Translations under genes and position numbers: made by a program
From: Candidatus Methanosphaera massiliense
Lineage (GTDB): Archaea; Methanobacteriota; Methanobacteria; Methanobacteriales; Methanobacteriaceae
NCBI RefSeq assembly: GCF_028890305.1
Contig: NZ_JARBXM010000001.1
Coordinates: 560,501-624,500, forward strand
Direction of reading: 5' to 3'
DNA length: 64,000 nt
Shown here: positions 8,560 to 20,025 of the stretch, piece by piece
How the letters are laid out: every line of letters begins with the position of its first letter
Numbering within the stretch: the stretch's first letter is position 1
Notes under the pieces: generated by a model
The model's database searches: none
Told to the model about the DNA's origin: nothing
Seen by the model: the letters and a program-made list of their open reading frames with translations, nothing else

Positions 8560-10404
8560 TTAATCAAATTTTACACGTTTAGATACGTGGTATGGTAAAG
8601 GTAACTGTCTAAATGGCATTCCTTCGGTCTTTGAATGAATCTCGTTAATTAAATCTTCAATACTAATTTCCTCTTTAGTATCATCTAAACGTCTATTAAC
8701 AGTAATGCTGTTATTTTCTATTTCATTATCTCCAACAACGATTGTGTAAGGGACCCATTCTTTACCAGAATTTCTAATTTTCTTACCAAGTCTTTCCTGA
8801 GTATCATCAATATCTACTCTGACATTAAGATCTCTGATTTTCTGGTAAACTTCTTCTGCATATTCCATATGTTTATCAGTTACTGGGATAATTCTAACCT
8901 GTGTAGGTGCTAACCATAATGGTAATGATGGTTTTTTACCTTTATCTGTGGATGTTTTCTCTAATAAACTACAAATTACTCTTTCAATACTACCTGTAGG
9001 ACTGCAGTGTAATATTGTAGGATATTGTTGTTCTTCATTCTCATCAAGGTAAGTTATACCAAATCTTCTAGCACTTTGAATATCCATTTGTACTGTTGGA
9101 TTTTCAATTGGTCTACCAAGGTCATCAATTGCTGCAAAGTCTACTTTAGCGTTCCAGTAGTGTTTCATTTTAGGAATAATTTCAAGAAGTACTGGTTTCT
9201 TAATGTTTTCTCTTACAACTTGTTTAATCCAATCTTCATTATCATCGAAGAATTTCTGTGTTACACGGAATGCAACTTCATAATGTACTTCTAAATCAGA
9301 TTCTGTCTGTGAACACATGTCAACCTGTTTAGCAAATACTTGTCTTGCATGTTCATCATTTAAACATACACTGTGGAAGTCAGGCATTGTAAATGCTCTT
9401 AATCTTTTAAGTCCAACAACTTCTCCTTGTCTTTCAAATCTGAAACTGAATGTTGATAACTCATATATTCCTACTGGAAGATTTTTCCATGTTAAGAAGG
9501 AATCTGCTAGTATTCTGAATGCACCGAAACAACATGCGAATCTTAACATTAATTCTCGGTGTTTTGTTTTTAATCTGTATTGTCTTTCACCGAATTTAGC
9601 TGCATGTTCTCTTATAGCAGGGTCTGCTAAATCATACATTACAGGAGTTTCTACAGGCATTGCTCCTCTTGCTGTAACTAGTTGATATACATAATCACTA
9701 AGTAAGTCTTTAACTAATTTTCCTTTAGGATACCATCTTATATGACCTACATCTGCGGATGGTTCATTGCTTGCTAATTCTTTTTCTTTCATTAATCTTA
9801 CGTGTGGAGGTTGTTTACCTGTGTCTTTAGTTTTACCTTCTTCATGGTCAACTAATTGTCTTAATGTTTTATTTTTATAATTATATTCCTCTACATCATA
9901 AATTTGTCCATCTTCTTCTAATATAAGTAATTTTGATGGTTCTGAAGGTTCTTTAGATTCTTCTTCTTCATCTTCATCAGGTTCTACTGTGATTGTTCTG
10001 GATAATTCTGATAATGGATGTCCTTTACATGCTAATTCAAATGATTTATACCAACCGAATGGTACTCTTAGAACTGCTTCATTATTATCTACTAATTCAG
10101 CTTCTATTCCTTTAAGAATCTTTTGAGCTACATCTGGATTACTGAGTGATGAACTTAAATGTGCATATGGGTATACTACAATATTTTCTGCATTAACCTT
10201 GTTTTGTACATTTAATATTTCTTTAACTGCTTTTTTAACAATTAATTCTGGATCTTCTTCGTCTTCTTTTTCAACAGCAATAAATGCAACTAATGCGTTG
10301 TCTACTCCTGCTGCTCTTTTTTCATCTTCAATATCTTCAGCCATTTTAGTTTTACTTCTAGTTTTATAACGTAAATAGTCTGAATGTATCATCAACGTTC
10401 GCAT
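8560..10404 (-). CDS. thrS: Threonyl-tRNA synthetase, archaeal type
   Basis: A 614-residue class II synthetase that charges tRNA-Thr. The first about 140 residues form the archaeal editing domain related to D-aminoacyl-tRNA deacylases (N-terminus [15 protein letters not shown]). An acidic linker near residue 150 (a run of Asp and Glu) leads to the catalytic core with motif 2 ([18 protein letters not shown]) and the C-terminal anticodon domain ([17 protein letters not shown]). GGAGG precedes the ATG. Length and domain order are normal for euryarchaeal ThrS. Confidence 0.95.
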   Translation of the reverse strand: MRTLMIHSDYLRYKTRSKTKMAEDIEDEKRAAGVDNALVAFIAVEKEDEEDPELIVKKAVKEILNVQNKVNAENIVVYPYAHLSSSLSNPDVAQKILKGIEAELVDNNEAVLRVPFGWYKSFELACKGHPLSELSRTITVEPDEDEEEESKEPSEPSKLLILEEDGQIYDVEEYNYKNKTLRQLVDHEEGKTKDTGKQPPHVRLMKEKELASNEPSADVGHIRWYPKGKLVKDLLSDYVYQLVTARGAMPVETPVMYDLADPAIREHAAKFGERQYRLKTKHRELMLRFACCFGAFRILADSFLTWKNLPVGIYELSTFSFRFERQGEVVGLKRLRAFTMPDFHSVCLNDEHARQVFAKQVDMCSQTESDLEVHYEVAFRVTQKFFDDNEDWIKQVVRENIKKPVLLEIIPKMKHYWNAKVDFAAIDDLGRPIENPTVQMDIQSARRFGITYLDENEEQQYPTILHCSPTGSIERVICSLLEKTSTDKGKKPSLPLWLAPTQVRIIPVTDKHMEYAEEVYQKIRDLNVRVDIDDTQERLGKKIRNSGKEWVPYTIVVGDNEIENNSITVNRRLDDTKEEISIEDLINEIHSKTEGMPFRQLPLPYHVSKRVKFD

Positions 10405-10622
10405 TTTTAATTATTCCTCCATAGTTAAGTGATAAAATTAATAAGAAATTTTTGTCAATAAAAATTATCTCTAAATAAGATTTAAAATATCTTTATATTT
10501 ATTTATATTTATATAACTTCTATTATATTAATTTCAGTATATGAAAACTAATATAAAGATAAAAATACACTTGAAAAATAAGTATTGATGTAAAAAAAAT
10601 AGTTAAAAGAAAAAATGTTAAT

Positions 10623-10943
10623 TTAGCTTGTTGTGAGTTTAAGACCAACTACTCCTGCAATTATAAGAAATAAAAATAATAATCGTAGAGGAGATGTTGA
10701 TTCATTAAGGAAGATCATACCCACAATAACAGTTCCAGCTGCACCAATAGCAGTCCAACAAGCATATTCTGTTCCTAATGGTATACCTTTTAAGGAATAT
10801 TCTAGAAATACCATACTTAATATTAAGAATATCACTGTTAATACAGAGGGTACAATCTTTGTAAAACCATCAGAAAATTTTAATGGAACAGCCCAACATA
10901 CTTCACAAATTCCAGCAATAACTAAATAAATCCATGAATTCAT
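10623..10943 (-). CDS. SMR family exporter, SugE/Gdx type
   Basis: A 106-residue protein with four membrane helices and the essential membrane glutamate E14 in helix 1 (IAGICEVCWAV), as in small multidrug resistance transporters. The pattern CWAVPLKFSDGFTK and PLGTEYACWTAIGA resembles the SugE/Gdx branch, whose members export guanidinium in exchange for protons. Archaeal genes of this kind are often acquired horizontally. It stands alone between thrS and argS on the same strand. SMR membership is firm; guanidinium as substrate is inference. Confidence 0.85.
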   Translation of the reverse strand: MNSWIYLVIAGICEVCWAVPLKFSDGFTKIVPSVLTVIFLILSMVFLEYSLKGIPLGTEYACWTAIGAAGTVIVGMIFLNESTSPLRLLFLFLIIAGVVGLKLTTS

Positions 10944-11035
10944 ATTAATGCTCTTTTTATTATAAAATTCTAAATATTAATAGTTAAAAAAAGATTAAAA
11001 GAAGTGATGGTGAATAAGGTAGATAATTTCTTATC

Positions 11036-12718
11036 TTACATGTATTCAGGTGCTTTGATACCTAGTAGTTTTAATGAGTTTTTAAGTGTTATTCTGGATG
11101 CATCTACTAGTTTTAATCTTAAAGCTTCGTGTTCTGATCCTATAACTTGTTGTGTTTTATAGAATTTGTTGAATGCTCTTGATAGACTTAATGTATATTC
11201 TGCTAGGTGATGTACTCTTCTTTCTTCTGCTGATTTACGGATAATTTCTGTGAACCTAGATAATTCTTTGACTAATTCTTTTTCTTCGTCTTCTAATTCA
11301 TAGTCACATTTAACGTTATCAAATTCAGAGTAATCTGTTTTAGAGAGTAATTTACATGCTCTTGCATGTGCATATTGTACTGATGCACAGCCTCTTTCGA
11401 AACTTAATGCTTCTTCCCATTTGAATGTTATTGGTTTTTCTGGTGATATTTGGTTAATGTAGAACCTGATAGAGCCTATACCTATTTTTTCAGCTACGTC
11501 CTCTATTTGTTTTTCTGTTAAATCAAGGTCACGTTTAATGATTTCATCACGTGCATGACTTATTGATTGTTCAATGAATTCATCTACTGATATGAATACT
11601 CCTTTTCTTGTTGACATAGATCCTTCTGGTAAATCTATGAATTCATAGAATACTACTTCTGGAGCTCTGTTACCTGATAATTCTAGTGCTAAGCTTAATT
11701 GTTTAGCTGCAAGTTTATGGTCAGCTCCTAGTATATCTAAGGATATATCACTGTTTTTAGTCTTATATTGATGATAAGCTAAATCCCGTGTAGCATATAA
11801 GCTTGTACCATTTGATCTTCTTAGTACTAATTCTTTATCTACTCCATATCTTTCCAGTGGAAGATATAATATATCTTTTTGTATTGTAAATGGTTGTATT
11901 TTTTCTAATACGTCTTCAACATCACCATTTCTTAGAAATGTACTTTCCCACTTGAATAGGTTGATTTTTATGTTTAATCTTTTTAGTGTTTCTTTTATAC
12001 CATCAATACAATATTCCACTACTGATTCGAATTTATCTGATAATTTGGAGTCATTTCCTTCTTCGTATCTGCGTAATATATCATTGATTTCTTCGTTAAA
12101 TTCAGGGTTTTCTTCTAGTTTTTGGTTGCATTTAAAGTATACTTCCCCTATTGCATGGTCTGATTTTTTTTCTTCATCTAATTTAAAGTTGAATTTATTC
12201 ATTCCCCATACAATTATTGCTATTTGTCTACCCATATCATTTACATAATACTGAGCTTCTACTTTGTATCCTGCATGTTCAAGTACTCTTTTTAGGGAAT
12301 CACCTAGTATAGCATTTCTAAGGTGTCCTACGTGTAATGGTCCATTAGGATTTGCAGAAGTGTGTTCTAATAATATTCTTTCGCTTTTTTCAGGTAATTC
12401 TCCATAACTTCTATCTATATAGTTTGCCACCTTTGATGTGAATAGTGTGTAATCTATAAAGAAATTTATGTAAGGACCTTTTGTTTCTACTTTATTAAAG
12501 TATAATGGTAGTTTTATGTTTTCTTTTATTTCTTCTGCTATTTCTACGGGTGATTTTTTTAATTTACTTGCTAATGAGAATGCAATGTTACATGACATAT
12601 CTCCCATTGATGGATTTGGTGGTTCTTCTAGTATAATTTCATCATCATAGTTTATTCGTAACTTGTTTAAAGCGTCTGTTATACTATCATTTAGTTCATT
12701 CTTTAGTTTTGAATACAT
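11036..12718 (-). CDS. argS: Arginyl-tRNA synthetase
   Basis: A 560-residue class I synthetase that charges tRNA-Arg. It shows the Arg-N domain, the HIGH-type signature NPNGPLHVGHLRNAILGD near residue 130, a degenerate KMSKS-type loop (MSTRKG) and the C-terminal DALR anticodon domain (FNKFYKTQQVIG). Two ATGs compete; the second (12718) is preferred because GGAGG lies six bases upstream of it but touches the first one. Length is typical. Confidence 0.95.
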   Translation of the reverse strand: MYSKLKNELNDSITDALNKLRINYDDEIILEEPPNPSMGDMSCNIAFSLASKLKKSPVEIAEEIKENIKLPLYFNKVETKGPYINFFIDYTLFTSKVANYIDRSYGELPEKSERILLEHTSANPNGPLHVGHLRNAILGDSLKRVLEHAGYKVEAQYYVNDMGRQIAIIVWGMNKFNFKLDEEKKSDHAIGEVYFKCNQKLEENPEFNEEINDILRRYEEGNDSKLSDKFESVVEYCIDGIKETLKRLNIKINLFKWESTFLRNGDVEDVLEKIQPFTIQKDILYLPLERYGVDKELVLRRSNGTSLYATRDLAYHQYKTKNSDISLDILGADHKLAAKQLSLALELSGNRAPEVVFYEFIDLPEGSMSTRKGVFISVDEFIEQSISHARDEIIKRDLDLTEKQIEDVAEKIGIGSIRFYINQISPEKPITFKWEEALSFERGCASVQYAHARACKLLSKTDYSEFDNVKCDYELEDEEKELVKELSRFTEIIRKSAEERRVHHLAEYTLSLSRAFNKFYKTQQVIGSEHEALRLKLVDASRITLKNSLKLLGIKAPEYM

Positions 12719-12761
12719 GTCCATCCTCCAATTACGTTATTAATTATTTTTTATGGTTTTA

Positions 12762-13286
12762 TTATAATCCTCTGAACCATATGGTTATATAACCTATTTT
12801 TGGTATTACTAATAGTGAATTGTTTATTGTTATTACTTTTGCTCTTATCTGATCAGGTGTTACTAGGTATGGGTCTGCAACATCATTATTATCTCCTTTT
12901 ATCAGATAATATTTAGAACCATTAATATCTTCTATACCTATAACTCTATGGATAACTGGTTCTGGATACCATTCAGCGTTATATACTACAACATCTCCTA
13001 CTTTAACATCATTATATGGGTCAAATTCATGTACTCCATAATAGGTTTGAACATTTTCTGTTGCTACAATATCTCCTCTGTAAAAGGCTGGCTCCATACT
13101 TCCTGATACTACTACGCTTAGATGTGAGGACAGTAATACAGCTACGATTATTATAATAGCATAGCTTGTTATCTCTTTTAGAACATATTTTGTATCTTTC
13201 TGTTTCGTTTGTGTGTTTTTCTTTTTCTTTTTGTTTTTATTTCTATTTTTACCATTGTTTTTATTGTTATTATGCTTTTTTGACAG
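12762..13286 (-). CDS. Signal peptidase I, archaeal type, probable CTG start
   Basis: The membrane protease that removes signal peptides. Catalytic residues are visible: Ser in SGSMEP, His in PVIHRVIG (archaeal enzymes use His instead of Lys), and Asp in IKGDNNDVADP. The only ATG (13097) lies inside SGSMEP and would cut off the nucleophile and the membrane anchor. Upstream the frame stays open through a hydrophobic helix (AIIIIVAVLLSS) and a Lys/Asn-rich head to a stop at 13302-13304, with no in-frame ATG, GTG or TTG. A CTG at 13286 preceded by GGGGGTGA is the best start, giving 174 residues. Confidence 0.8.
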   Translation of the reverse strand: MSKKHNNNKNNGKNRNKNKKKKKNTQTKQKDTKYVLKEITSYAIIIIVAVLLSSHLSVVVSGSMEPAFYRGDIVATENVQTYYGVHEFDPYNDVKVGDVVVYNAEWYPEPVIHRVIGIEDINGSKYYLIKGDNNDVADPYLVTPDQIRAKVITINNSLLVIPKIGYITIWFRGL

Positions 13287-13360
13287 AAGTTCACCCCCTT
13301 GTTATGTAGATATTAAAATAATAGAAGTTATGGAATAATTAATTGTTAATTATTCTATAA

Positions 13361-15010
13361 TTATTTGAGTATTGCTCCTTTGTCAGCTGAGGTTGCTAAT
13401 TGTTGGTATTGTTTTAACCAACCTTTAAGATTTCTTTCTACTGGTTTTACTTTAGATAATCTTTCTTCTATTTCTTCATCGCTTAATTCGAGTTTGATGG
13501 TTCTTTCTTTAACATTTATATGTACTATGTCACCATTTTCTATTGCTGCTATAGGTCCTCCTTCAGCAGCCTCTGGTGATATATGTCCTACACATGGTCC
13601 TCTACTTCCACCAGAGAATCTTCCATCTGTAATTAAAGCTACATGGAATAGTTCACGTCCCATTATTGCTGCTGTAGGATTTAACATTTCACGCATACCC
13701 GGTCCACCTTTTGGACCTTCATATCTTATAACAACAACATCGCCATCTACAATTTCATCATTTTCTATTGCTGCTACACATTCTTCTTCTGAGTTAAATA
13801 CTTTACATGGACCTGAATGCTCTAACATGTCTTCATTAACTGCTCCTTGTTTAATTACACAGCCATTAGGTGCAACATTACCATATAATACAGCTATTCC
13901 ACCTTCAGTTCTTATAGGATTATCTAAAGTGTGTATTACATCATAGTCTATATCTGTTACATTAGCAATGTTTTCACTGATTGGTTTGGATGTACAGGTC
14001 ATGCAGTCTGTGTTTAGTAATGATTCTAGGTTTTTCATTACTGCTGGAATTCCTCCAGCATTTTCAACATCTATCATACGGTTTGTTCCGCCAGGTCTTA
14101 TACTGCAAATGTATGGTACTTTATGACTTAGTTTATCAAATAAATCTAATGTTACATCTACACCTTCTACTTCATTTGCTATTGCTGGTATGTGTAGTGT
14201 TGTGTTTGTTGATCCACCAAGAGCAAGGTCAACTATGATTGCATTTTCAAATGCTTCCTGTGTTAATATATCAGAAGGTCTTATATCCTTTTCTAGTAAT
14301 GTGAAGATTTGCTTAGCTGATTTTCTTGCTATTTCTACTTTTTTATCACTGACTGCGTGTGCTGTAGCACATCCTGGTAAACTTAATCCAAGAGTTTCTG
14401 TTAAACATGCCATAGTGTTAGCTGTGAATAATCCTGCACAGGAACCTGCACCTGGACATGCACATCTTTCTAATTCATATAAGTCTTCTTCAGACATTTT
14501 ACCAGACTGTACTGCTCCAACAGCTTCTGTTACATTAATGAAATCTACTGTTTCACCATGGAATTTACCAGGCATCATTGGTCCACCAGTAATTACTATT
14601 GCTGGTATATTTAGTCTTGCTGCTGCCATTATCATTCCAGGTACTACTTTATCACATGATGGCATTAGAATTAATGCATCAAACTGATGAGCCATAGCCA
14701 TACTTTCAACTGTATTTGCTATTATCTCTCTTGATGGTAAGGAATAATACATTCCTTCATGGTTCATTGCTATACCATCACATACTGCCATTGTGTCAAA
14801 TTCAAATGGTACTCCACCTTGTGCTCTGACAACTTCTTTTACTTCTTCAACTAAACTTCTTAGATGTATATGACCTGGTACTATGTCAGTATAACTGTTT
14901 GCTATTCCTATAAATGGTTTTTTCATGTCGTTATCATCTAAGCCACATGCTCTTAGTAAAGATCTGTGTGAAGTTCTGTTTATTCCTTTTTTTATATTGT
15001 CACTTCTCAT
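13361..15010 (-). CDS. ilvD: Dihydroxy-acid dehydratase
   Basis: A 549-residue Fe-S dehydratase making 2-oxoisovalerate and 2-oxo-3-methylvalerate for valine, isoleucine and leucine. Conserved cluster cysteines are in SCDKVVPGM and [14 protein letters not shown], and the C-terminal region shows [19 protein letters not shown]. Length is typical. GAGGATGAT precedes the ATG. It stands apart from the other ilv genes of the window (ilvE 43305, ilvC 48836, ilvB/N 50736-55195). Confidence 0.96.
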   Translation of the reverse strand: MRSDNIKKGINRTSHRSLLRACGLDDNDMKKPFIGIANSYTDIVPGHIHLRSLVEEVKEVVRAQGGVPFEFDTMAVCDGIAMNHEGMYYSLPSREIIANTVESMAMAHQFDALILMPSCDKVVPGMIMAAARLNIPAIVITGGPMMPGKFHGETVDFINVTEAVGAVQSGKMSEEDLYELERCACPGAGSCAGLFTANTMACLTETLGLSLPGCATAHAVSDKKVEIARKSAKQIFTLLEKDIRPSDILTQEAFENAIIVDLALGGSTNTTLHIPAIANEVEGVDVTLDLFDKLSHKVPYICSIRPGGTNRMIDVENAGGIPAVMKNLESLLNTDCMTCTSKPISENIANVTDIDYDVIHTLDNPIRTEGGIAVLYGNVAPNGCVIKQGAVNEDMLEHSGPCKVFNSEEECVAAIENDEIVDGDVVVIRYEGPKGGPGMREMLNPTAAIMGRELFHVALITDGRFSGGSRGPCVGHISPEAAEGGPIAAIENGDIVHINVKERTIKLELSDEEIEERLSKVKPVERNLKGWLKQYQQLATSADKGAILK

Positions 15011-15598
<588 letters not shown>

Positions 15599-16888
15599 AT
15601 GCCATATGATTTTAATTTAAAAAAAGAAAATAATCATCTTATAATTGGAAATATTGATGCAAACGACTTAGCAGAGAAATATGGAACACCATTATATGTA
15701 ATTGATGAAGAAAAAATTAGAGATAATTACAACAAATTATATACAGCATTCAGCAGTAAATATGAAGACCTACACATGTGTTATGCTGCAAAAGCAAATA
15801 CAAGCTTAGCAGTAATGAGAATATTAGAAGATGAAGGAAGTTATATAGATGCAGTATCTCCTGGTGAAATATATACAGCATTACTATCAGGATTTTCACC
15901 TGACAGAATAGTATTCACAGGAAACAACGTAACAACAGAAGAATTAGAATACGCACATAAAACAGGAGTTACTATAAACTTAGATAGTGTATCAGCACTA
16001 GAAAGACTAAGTACTATTGAAGGTACAGAAGGAAAAGAAATATCTATAAGAGTAAATCCAATGGTAGAAGCAGGACATCATGAACACTGTATAACCGGAG
16101 GTCCAAAAAGTAAATTTGGTATCAAAGAAGAAGAAGCAGTTGAAGTATATCAGAAAGCAATAGACCTTGGATTTAAACCAATAGGAATGCATTCACATAT
16201 AGGATCAGAAATACTAGAATCTGAACCATTTATGTTAGCAGTGGAAACTATGATGGATATAGCAGGAGAAGTACATCAAAAAGTAGGTATTGACTTTAAA
16301 TTCCTAGACTTTGGTGGAGGATTTGGTATACCATATGAACCAACAGAACAAGAATTAGATTTAGAAAAATTTACAACAGATATAATTAATTTATACAAAT
16401 CTAAATTAGAAGAGTATGATATGGGTAAACCATCAATGTACATTGAACCAGGAAGATTCCTAGTAGGAAACTCTGAAGTGTTACTAACACGTGTAAATAC
16501 AATAAAAGAAAGCTACCGTAAATTTGCAGGAGTAGATTGTGGATTTGGTACATTACTAAGACCTACAATGTATGGATCATACCATCATATAGTAGTAGCT
16601 AATAGAATTAATGATGAAAATGAGGAAAAAATTGATATTGCAGGTAACTTATGTGAATCTGGAGATTTATTTGCAAGAGATAGACAAATGCCTAAATTAG
16701 AGGAAGGTGACCTTCTAGCAATACTTAATGCTGGAGCATATGCATTTAGTATGGCATCACAATATAATTCCAGACCTAGACCTGCAGAGGTATTAGTAAA
16801 TAAAGATCAAGTAGATGTAATTAGAAGAAGAGAAGAATTTAGTGACTTATTTAATGGTCAGTCAGTCCCTACAAGGTTATTAAAATGA
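15599..16888 (+). CDS. lysA: Diaminopimelate decarboxylase
   Basis: A 429-residue PLP enzyme that decarboxylates meso-diaminopimelate to lysine. The PLP lysine is K65 in [36 protein letters not shown] and the active-site GNLCESGD are present. GAGGA lies upstream of the ATG. The stop overlaps the start of dapF by four bases (ATGA), so the last two steps of lysine synthesis are translationally coupled. Codons here mostly end in A, unlike the adjacent dapF. Confidence 0.96.
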   Translation: MPYDFNLKKENNHLIIGNIDANDLAEKYGTPLYVIDEEKIRDNYNKLYTAFSSKYEDLHMCYAAKANTSLAVMRILEDEGSYIDAVSPGEIYTALLSGFSPDRIVFTGNNVTTEELEYAHKTGVTINLDSVSALERLSTIEGTEGKEISIRVNPMVEAGHHEHCITGGPKSKFGIKEEEAVEVYQKAIDLGFKPIGMHSHIGSEILESEPFMLAVETMMDIAGEVHQKVGIDFKFLDFGGGFGIPYEPTEQELDLEKFTTDIINLYKSKLEEYDMGKPSMYIEPGRFLVGNSEVLLTRVNTIKESYRKFAGVDCGFGTLLRPTMYGSYHHIVVANRINDENEEKIDIAGNLCESGDLFARDRQMPKLEEGDLLAILNAGAYAFSMASQYNSRPRPAEVLVNKDQVDVIRRREEFSDLFNGQSVPTRLLK

Positions 16889-17763
16889 TGAAAGAAATAG
16901 AATTTACAAAAATGCATGCTCTTGGTAATGATTATATTGTTATTAATGAAACAGAACAAGAAGTCATACCAGAACAGTACAAAAATAAATTAAGTGATGA
17001 TATAAGTACTCGTAGATTTAGTGTTGGCTCTGATGGTGTTATTTTTGCATGTAAATCTGCAGTAGCTGATGTTAGATTCCGTATATTTAACAGTGATGGT
17101 AGTGAGGCAGAGATGTGTGGAAATGGTATCCGATGTCTTGCTAAATATGTGTATGATAATGATATTGTTAAAAAGGAAACTATGCAGATAGAAACCATGG
17201 AAGATATTAAGGAAGCTAGACTTACAGTTGAAGATGGTGAGGTTACTAGTATTGCTATTGACATGGGTAAAGGATACTTTAAACCTGAGGAAATTCCTGC
17301 TATTGCACCTAGTGGTGATACTGAGGAATTCATTGATGAGGAAATTGATGTTGAGGGTGAAAAAGTTATCATGAGTTCTGTTAGTGTTGGTAATCCTCAT
17401 GCTGTATGTTTTACTGATGTTAATATTGATGATATTGACTTAGACTATTATGGTCCTCGTATTGAAAATCATGAGGCTTTCCCTGAAAAGGTTAATGTTC
17501 ATTTTGTTAACATTATATCTCCTGAGGAAATTAATATATTAACATGGGAACGTGGTGCTGGTTTTACATTTGCTTGTGGTACTGGTACTACTAGTTGTGT
17601 ATTATTAGGTTATAAGATGGGTCTTCTTAATGAGAAGGTACATGCTCATCTTTCTGGTGGAGATCTTGATATTACTATTACTGAGCATGATGATTTCTTG
17701 ACTGCTGTAATGGAAGGTAAAGCTATTACTGTTTATGAAGCTAATATGACTGTTGAGTTATAA
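16885..17763 (+). CDS. dapF: Diaminopimelate epimerase
   Basis: A 292-residue PLP-independent epimerase converting LL- to meso-diaminopimelate. Both catalytic cysteines are present: C78 in [13 protein letters not shown] and C231 in FACGTGTTS. It starts inside the lysA stop (ATGA); an ATG one codon later is equally possible. Codons strongly favour T endings, an abrupt change from the A-ending codons of lysA although both genes belong to one unit. Confidence 0.96.
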   Translation: MMKEIEFTKMHALGNDYIVINETEQEVIPEQYKNKLSDDISTRRFSVGSDGVIFACKSAVADVRFRIFNSDGSEAEMCGNGIRCLAKYVYDNDIVKKETMQIETMEDIKEARLTVEDGEVTSIAIDMGKGYFKPEEIPAIAPSGDTEEFIDEEIDVEGEKVIMSSVSVGNPHAVCFTDVNIDDIDLDYYGPRIENHEAFPEKVNVHFVNIISPEEINILTWERGAGFTFACGTGTTSCVLLGYKMGLLNEKVHAHLSGGDLDITITEHDDFLTAVMEGKAITVYEANMTVEL

Positions 17764-17831
17764 TTAGTTTCATTATTTTTACTATTTTTTTGTTTTAATT
17801 TTGGGTTTGGAAGTATGAATTTTTAATAAAT

Positions 17832-17855
17832 CCAGACATATATTTCAAGTGTAAA
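17832..17855 (+). repeat. Isolated origin-box-like sequence
   Basis: CCAGACATATATTTCAAGTGTAAA matches the boxes of the origin at 24.7 kb, both in the 13-base core TTTCAAGTGTAAA (17843-17855) and in the AGAC extension ahead of it. It lies between the convergent dapF and cbiH genes, about 7 kb from the origin. It may bind Cdc6/Orc1; it could also be a stray match. Confidence 0.45.
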
Positions 17856-17889
17856 TTTTGTTATAAAAAAAGTATTAATTGAAGAATAA

Positions 17890-18996
17890 TTATTCTTCAT
17901 CGTCACCTAAATCATAGTTACGGCCATAATCAAGGTCTCTTGTTTTATATATTGTTGCTCTTCTAAGTTTTAATAAATCTTTTTTCTTGGTGTCGAAGTC
18001 TTCCATTGATTTAATGTTTTCTTTAACATAATCTAGTACTTCATCGACTACTGCATCTTTATGTATCCAGTTACATTCTTTACAGTTCCATACATTTTTA
18101 TCTTCTATCCAGTTTCCTCCTGTTGATCCGTCTGCACATGGATAGAATGGACAGTAACAGAATGTGCAGTTTTCTTGTTCTCCATGACATGGGAAATATT
18201 CGCAGTCAGTATTTGGTCCTATTTGAATGTCACCTTTAAAGAATCTGTCATAGAATTGTTCTGTTAATTCAGGTAATTTAGCATCCATCTTGTATCCTCT
18301 TGGAGTAATCATTTTACCTTTTTTAACGTATGTTAATGAGTTTCCTACAATTATTGTTGTTGACATGTTAATGTCTTGGTCTTTTAGTTCTTTTAGTTTG
18401 CATATGTGTGTTATTGTTTCTGTTCCTTTGGTTGTTACTATTCCTACTGGTGTTTCAGGGTTTCTGTTTTCTACTAGTATATCACATGCTGTTTCAAATG
18501 GTTTTGTTCTGGTTTTACTTTTAGGATTGTAGAATGCTATTACGAGGTCTGCTATTGCTGCGTATTTTATTTTTCTTTGGATTTCTTCTAGTGGTGTTAG
18601 TAAATCACTTAGGCTGATTATTGCTAAGTCGTGTAATGGTGCTCCTAGTGCACTTGCTGAGTATGTTGCTGCTGTTACTCCTGGTATTACTTCAAATTCC
18701 AGATTACTGTATTTGTCGATTATTTGGAAGTATACGTTTGCCATTCCATAGATTCCCGGGTCTCCTGAGCTGATTATTGCAACTTTTTTTCCTTCTTTTT
18801 CTTTTTCTATTGCAAGTTCTACTCTGTCCATTTCATCGCCCATACCTCTTCTGTATACTTCTTTTCCTTCTATTAGGTCTTCTATGTGTGTTAAGTATGG
18901 TTTGTATGCTATTATTACATCAGCTTCTTTTATTCTGTCTGCTGCTTTGAGAGTCATGTGCTCTCTTTTTGATCCTATACCTATTAAACTTATCAT
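17890..18996 (-). CDS. cbiH: Precorrin-3B/cobalt-factor III C17-methyltransferase with C-terminal Cys-rich domain
   Basis: A 368-residue protein. Residues 1 to about 240 form the SAM-dependent corrin methyltransferase that methylates C17 and contracts the ring in B12 synthesis; the N-terminus LIGIGSKREHMT and SSGDPGIYGMAN are family motifs. Residues about 255-310 are a small cysteine-rich metal-binding module (CEYFPCHGEQENCTFCYCPF and WNCKECNW) of the type fused to archaeal CobJ/CbiH proteins. The rest is a charged tail. The gene stands alone here; cbiG and cbiB lie 4-6 kb away. The symbol cobJ is used for the aerobic homologue. Confidence 0.9.
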   Translation of the reverse strand: MISLIGIGSKREHMTLKAADRIKEADVIIAYKPYLTHIEDLIEGKEVYRRGMGDEMDRVELAIEKEKEGKKVAIISSGDPGIYGMANVYFQIIDKYSNLEFEVIPGVTAATYSASALGAPLHDLAIISLSDLLTPLEEIQRKIKYAAIADLVIAFYNPKSKTRTKPFETACDILVENRNPETPVGIVTTKGTETITHICKLKELKDQDINMSTTIIVGNSLTYVKKGKMITPRGYKMDAKLPELTEQFYDRFFKGDIQIGPNTDCEYFPCHGEQENCTFCYCPFYPCADGSTGGNWIEDKNVWNCKECNWIHKDAVVDEVLDYVKENIKSMEDFDTKKKDLLKLRRATIYKTRDLDYGRNYDLGDDEE

Positions 18997-19213
18997 AATA
19001 ATTCCCCATTTATTTACAGATTTTTAACTCAAATTAAAATAGTTTATATGTAACTGAATTATTATGTATTTTTTATATTATTTATTGATTAAGGTCATTT
19101 AAATCCAATTATAGTGATATTTGTTATGTTTTTCTATAATTTTGTTTTAAAAGATAATAAAAAAAGTGGGGGTTATATTATTCATCTTTTAGTAGGGAAG
19201 TTGAATAATTGTT

Positions 19214-19828
19214 TTATGCTCTTGCTCTACTTGTTGATGTATTATTTGCTGCTGTTGTGTTTGTAGCAGTTGTATTGTTTTGTGCATATTGTAAGAGGTT
19301 GTCTATTGATTGATTTGATGATGTGTTATTGTTTTGGTTGTATAAGAGTATTTTTTCTTTGATTGATATGGAGCTTGTGTTTATTTTTACTTTTCCGCTG
19401 GAGTATACTTCTCCTATTGCTGTTGCTGTTATACTATATGTTTGTTCTGGAACTATTTCTATTGCTCCTCCAGAGGTTACCTGTGCATCTTTTGTTGCTG
19501 TTGCTGTGATTGTAACTGTTTGATTACCAGGATCCTCACTAGACACCTTCGCAGTTACCGAGTTCAAGTTAACACTTAAATTTGTCATATTATTTAGTAA
19601 TAAGGCTACATCATCATCATTTGTAATATTCATCGTGTTTTGATCATTAATATCTTTTTCACCAGAAAATGAACCTACAAAGTCAGATATACCGTTTAAT
19701 TGTACTGAAACTAAATCCACGGGATTTGCAGAATCAGATGATATTAGACTATAAGATGCAAATAAACCTATTTCAAAGAATACTATAAGTCCTACAATAA
19801 ACAGAATTATTTTCAAAATCCTTGACAT
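19214..19828 (-). CDS. Membrane-anchored surface protein, unknown
   Basis: A 204-residue protein with an N-terminal hydrophobic segment (residues about 6-28) that could be a signal peptide or anchor, an extracytoplasmic middle rich in beta-forming Val, Thr and Ser (for example TVTITATATKD), and a low-complexity Asn/Thr tail ending SRARA. No family is recognised. The Asn-Xaa-Thr density suggests many N-glycosylation sites, as in archaeal surface proteins. It is divergent from polB. Confidence 0.7.
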   Translation of the reverse strand: MSRILKIILFIVGLIVFFEIGLFASYSLISSDSANPVDLVSVQLNGISDFVGSFSGEKDINDQNTMNITNDDDVALLLNNMTNLSVNLNSVTAKVSSEDPGNQTVTITATATKDAQVTSGGAIEIVPEQTYSITATAIGEVYSSGKVKINTSSISIKEKILLYNQNNNTSSNQSIDNLLQYAQNNTTATNTTAANNTSTSRARA

Positions 19829-20025
19829 TAATTCACCATCCCTATTTTTTCTTTAATATAATCAGAAAAAGCATTATATTTTTTAAAGTCTATTATTATT
19901 TTAAGTTAATTATCATATATATTATATTTTATTATTCTTGAAAAACATAAATAATTAATATTAAATAAAGAAAAAATAATTTAAGAACAATATAAAAAAA
20001 AATATTTTTAATAAGTGTGCTGATT

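Noticed and set aside
10488-10561. 12-bp inverted repeat TATCTTTATATT/AATATAAAGATA upstream of thrS as an operator
   Set aside because: Composed almost only of A and T with 50 bases between arms; chance is a sufficient explanation.
10623-10943. Guanidine riboswitch ahead of the SMR exporter
   Set aside because: No conserved guanidine riboswitch stems or ACGR-type motifs were seen upstream, and the gap is short and AT-rich.
13365-14687. Plus-strand frames opposite ilvD (141-193 codons)
   Set aside because: They are antisense shadows of a well-conserved enzyme gene and have no recognisable domains.
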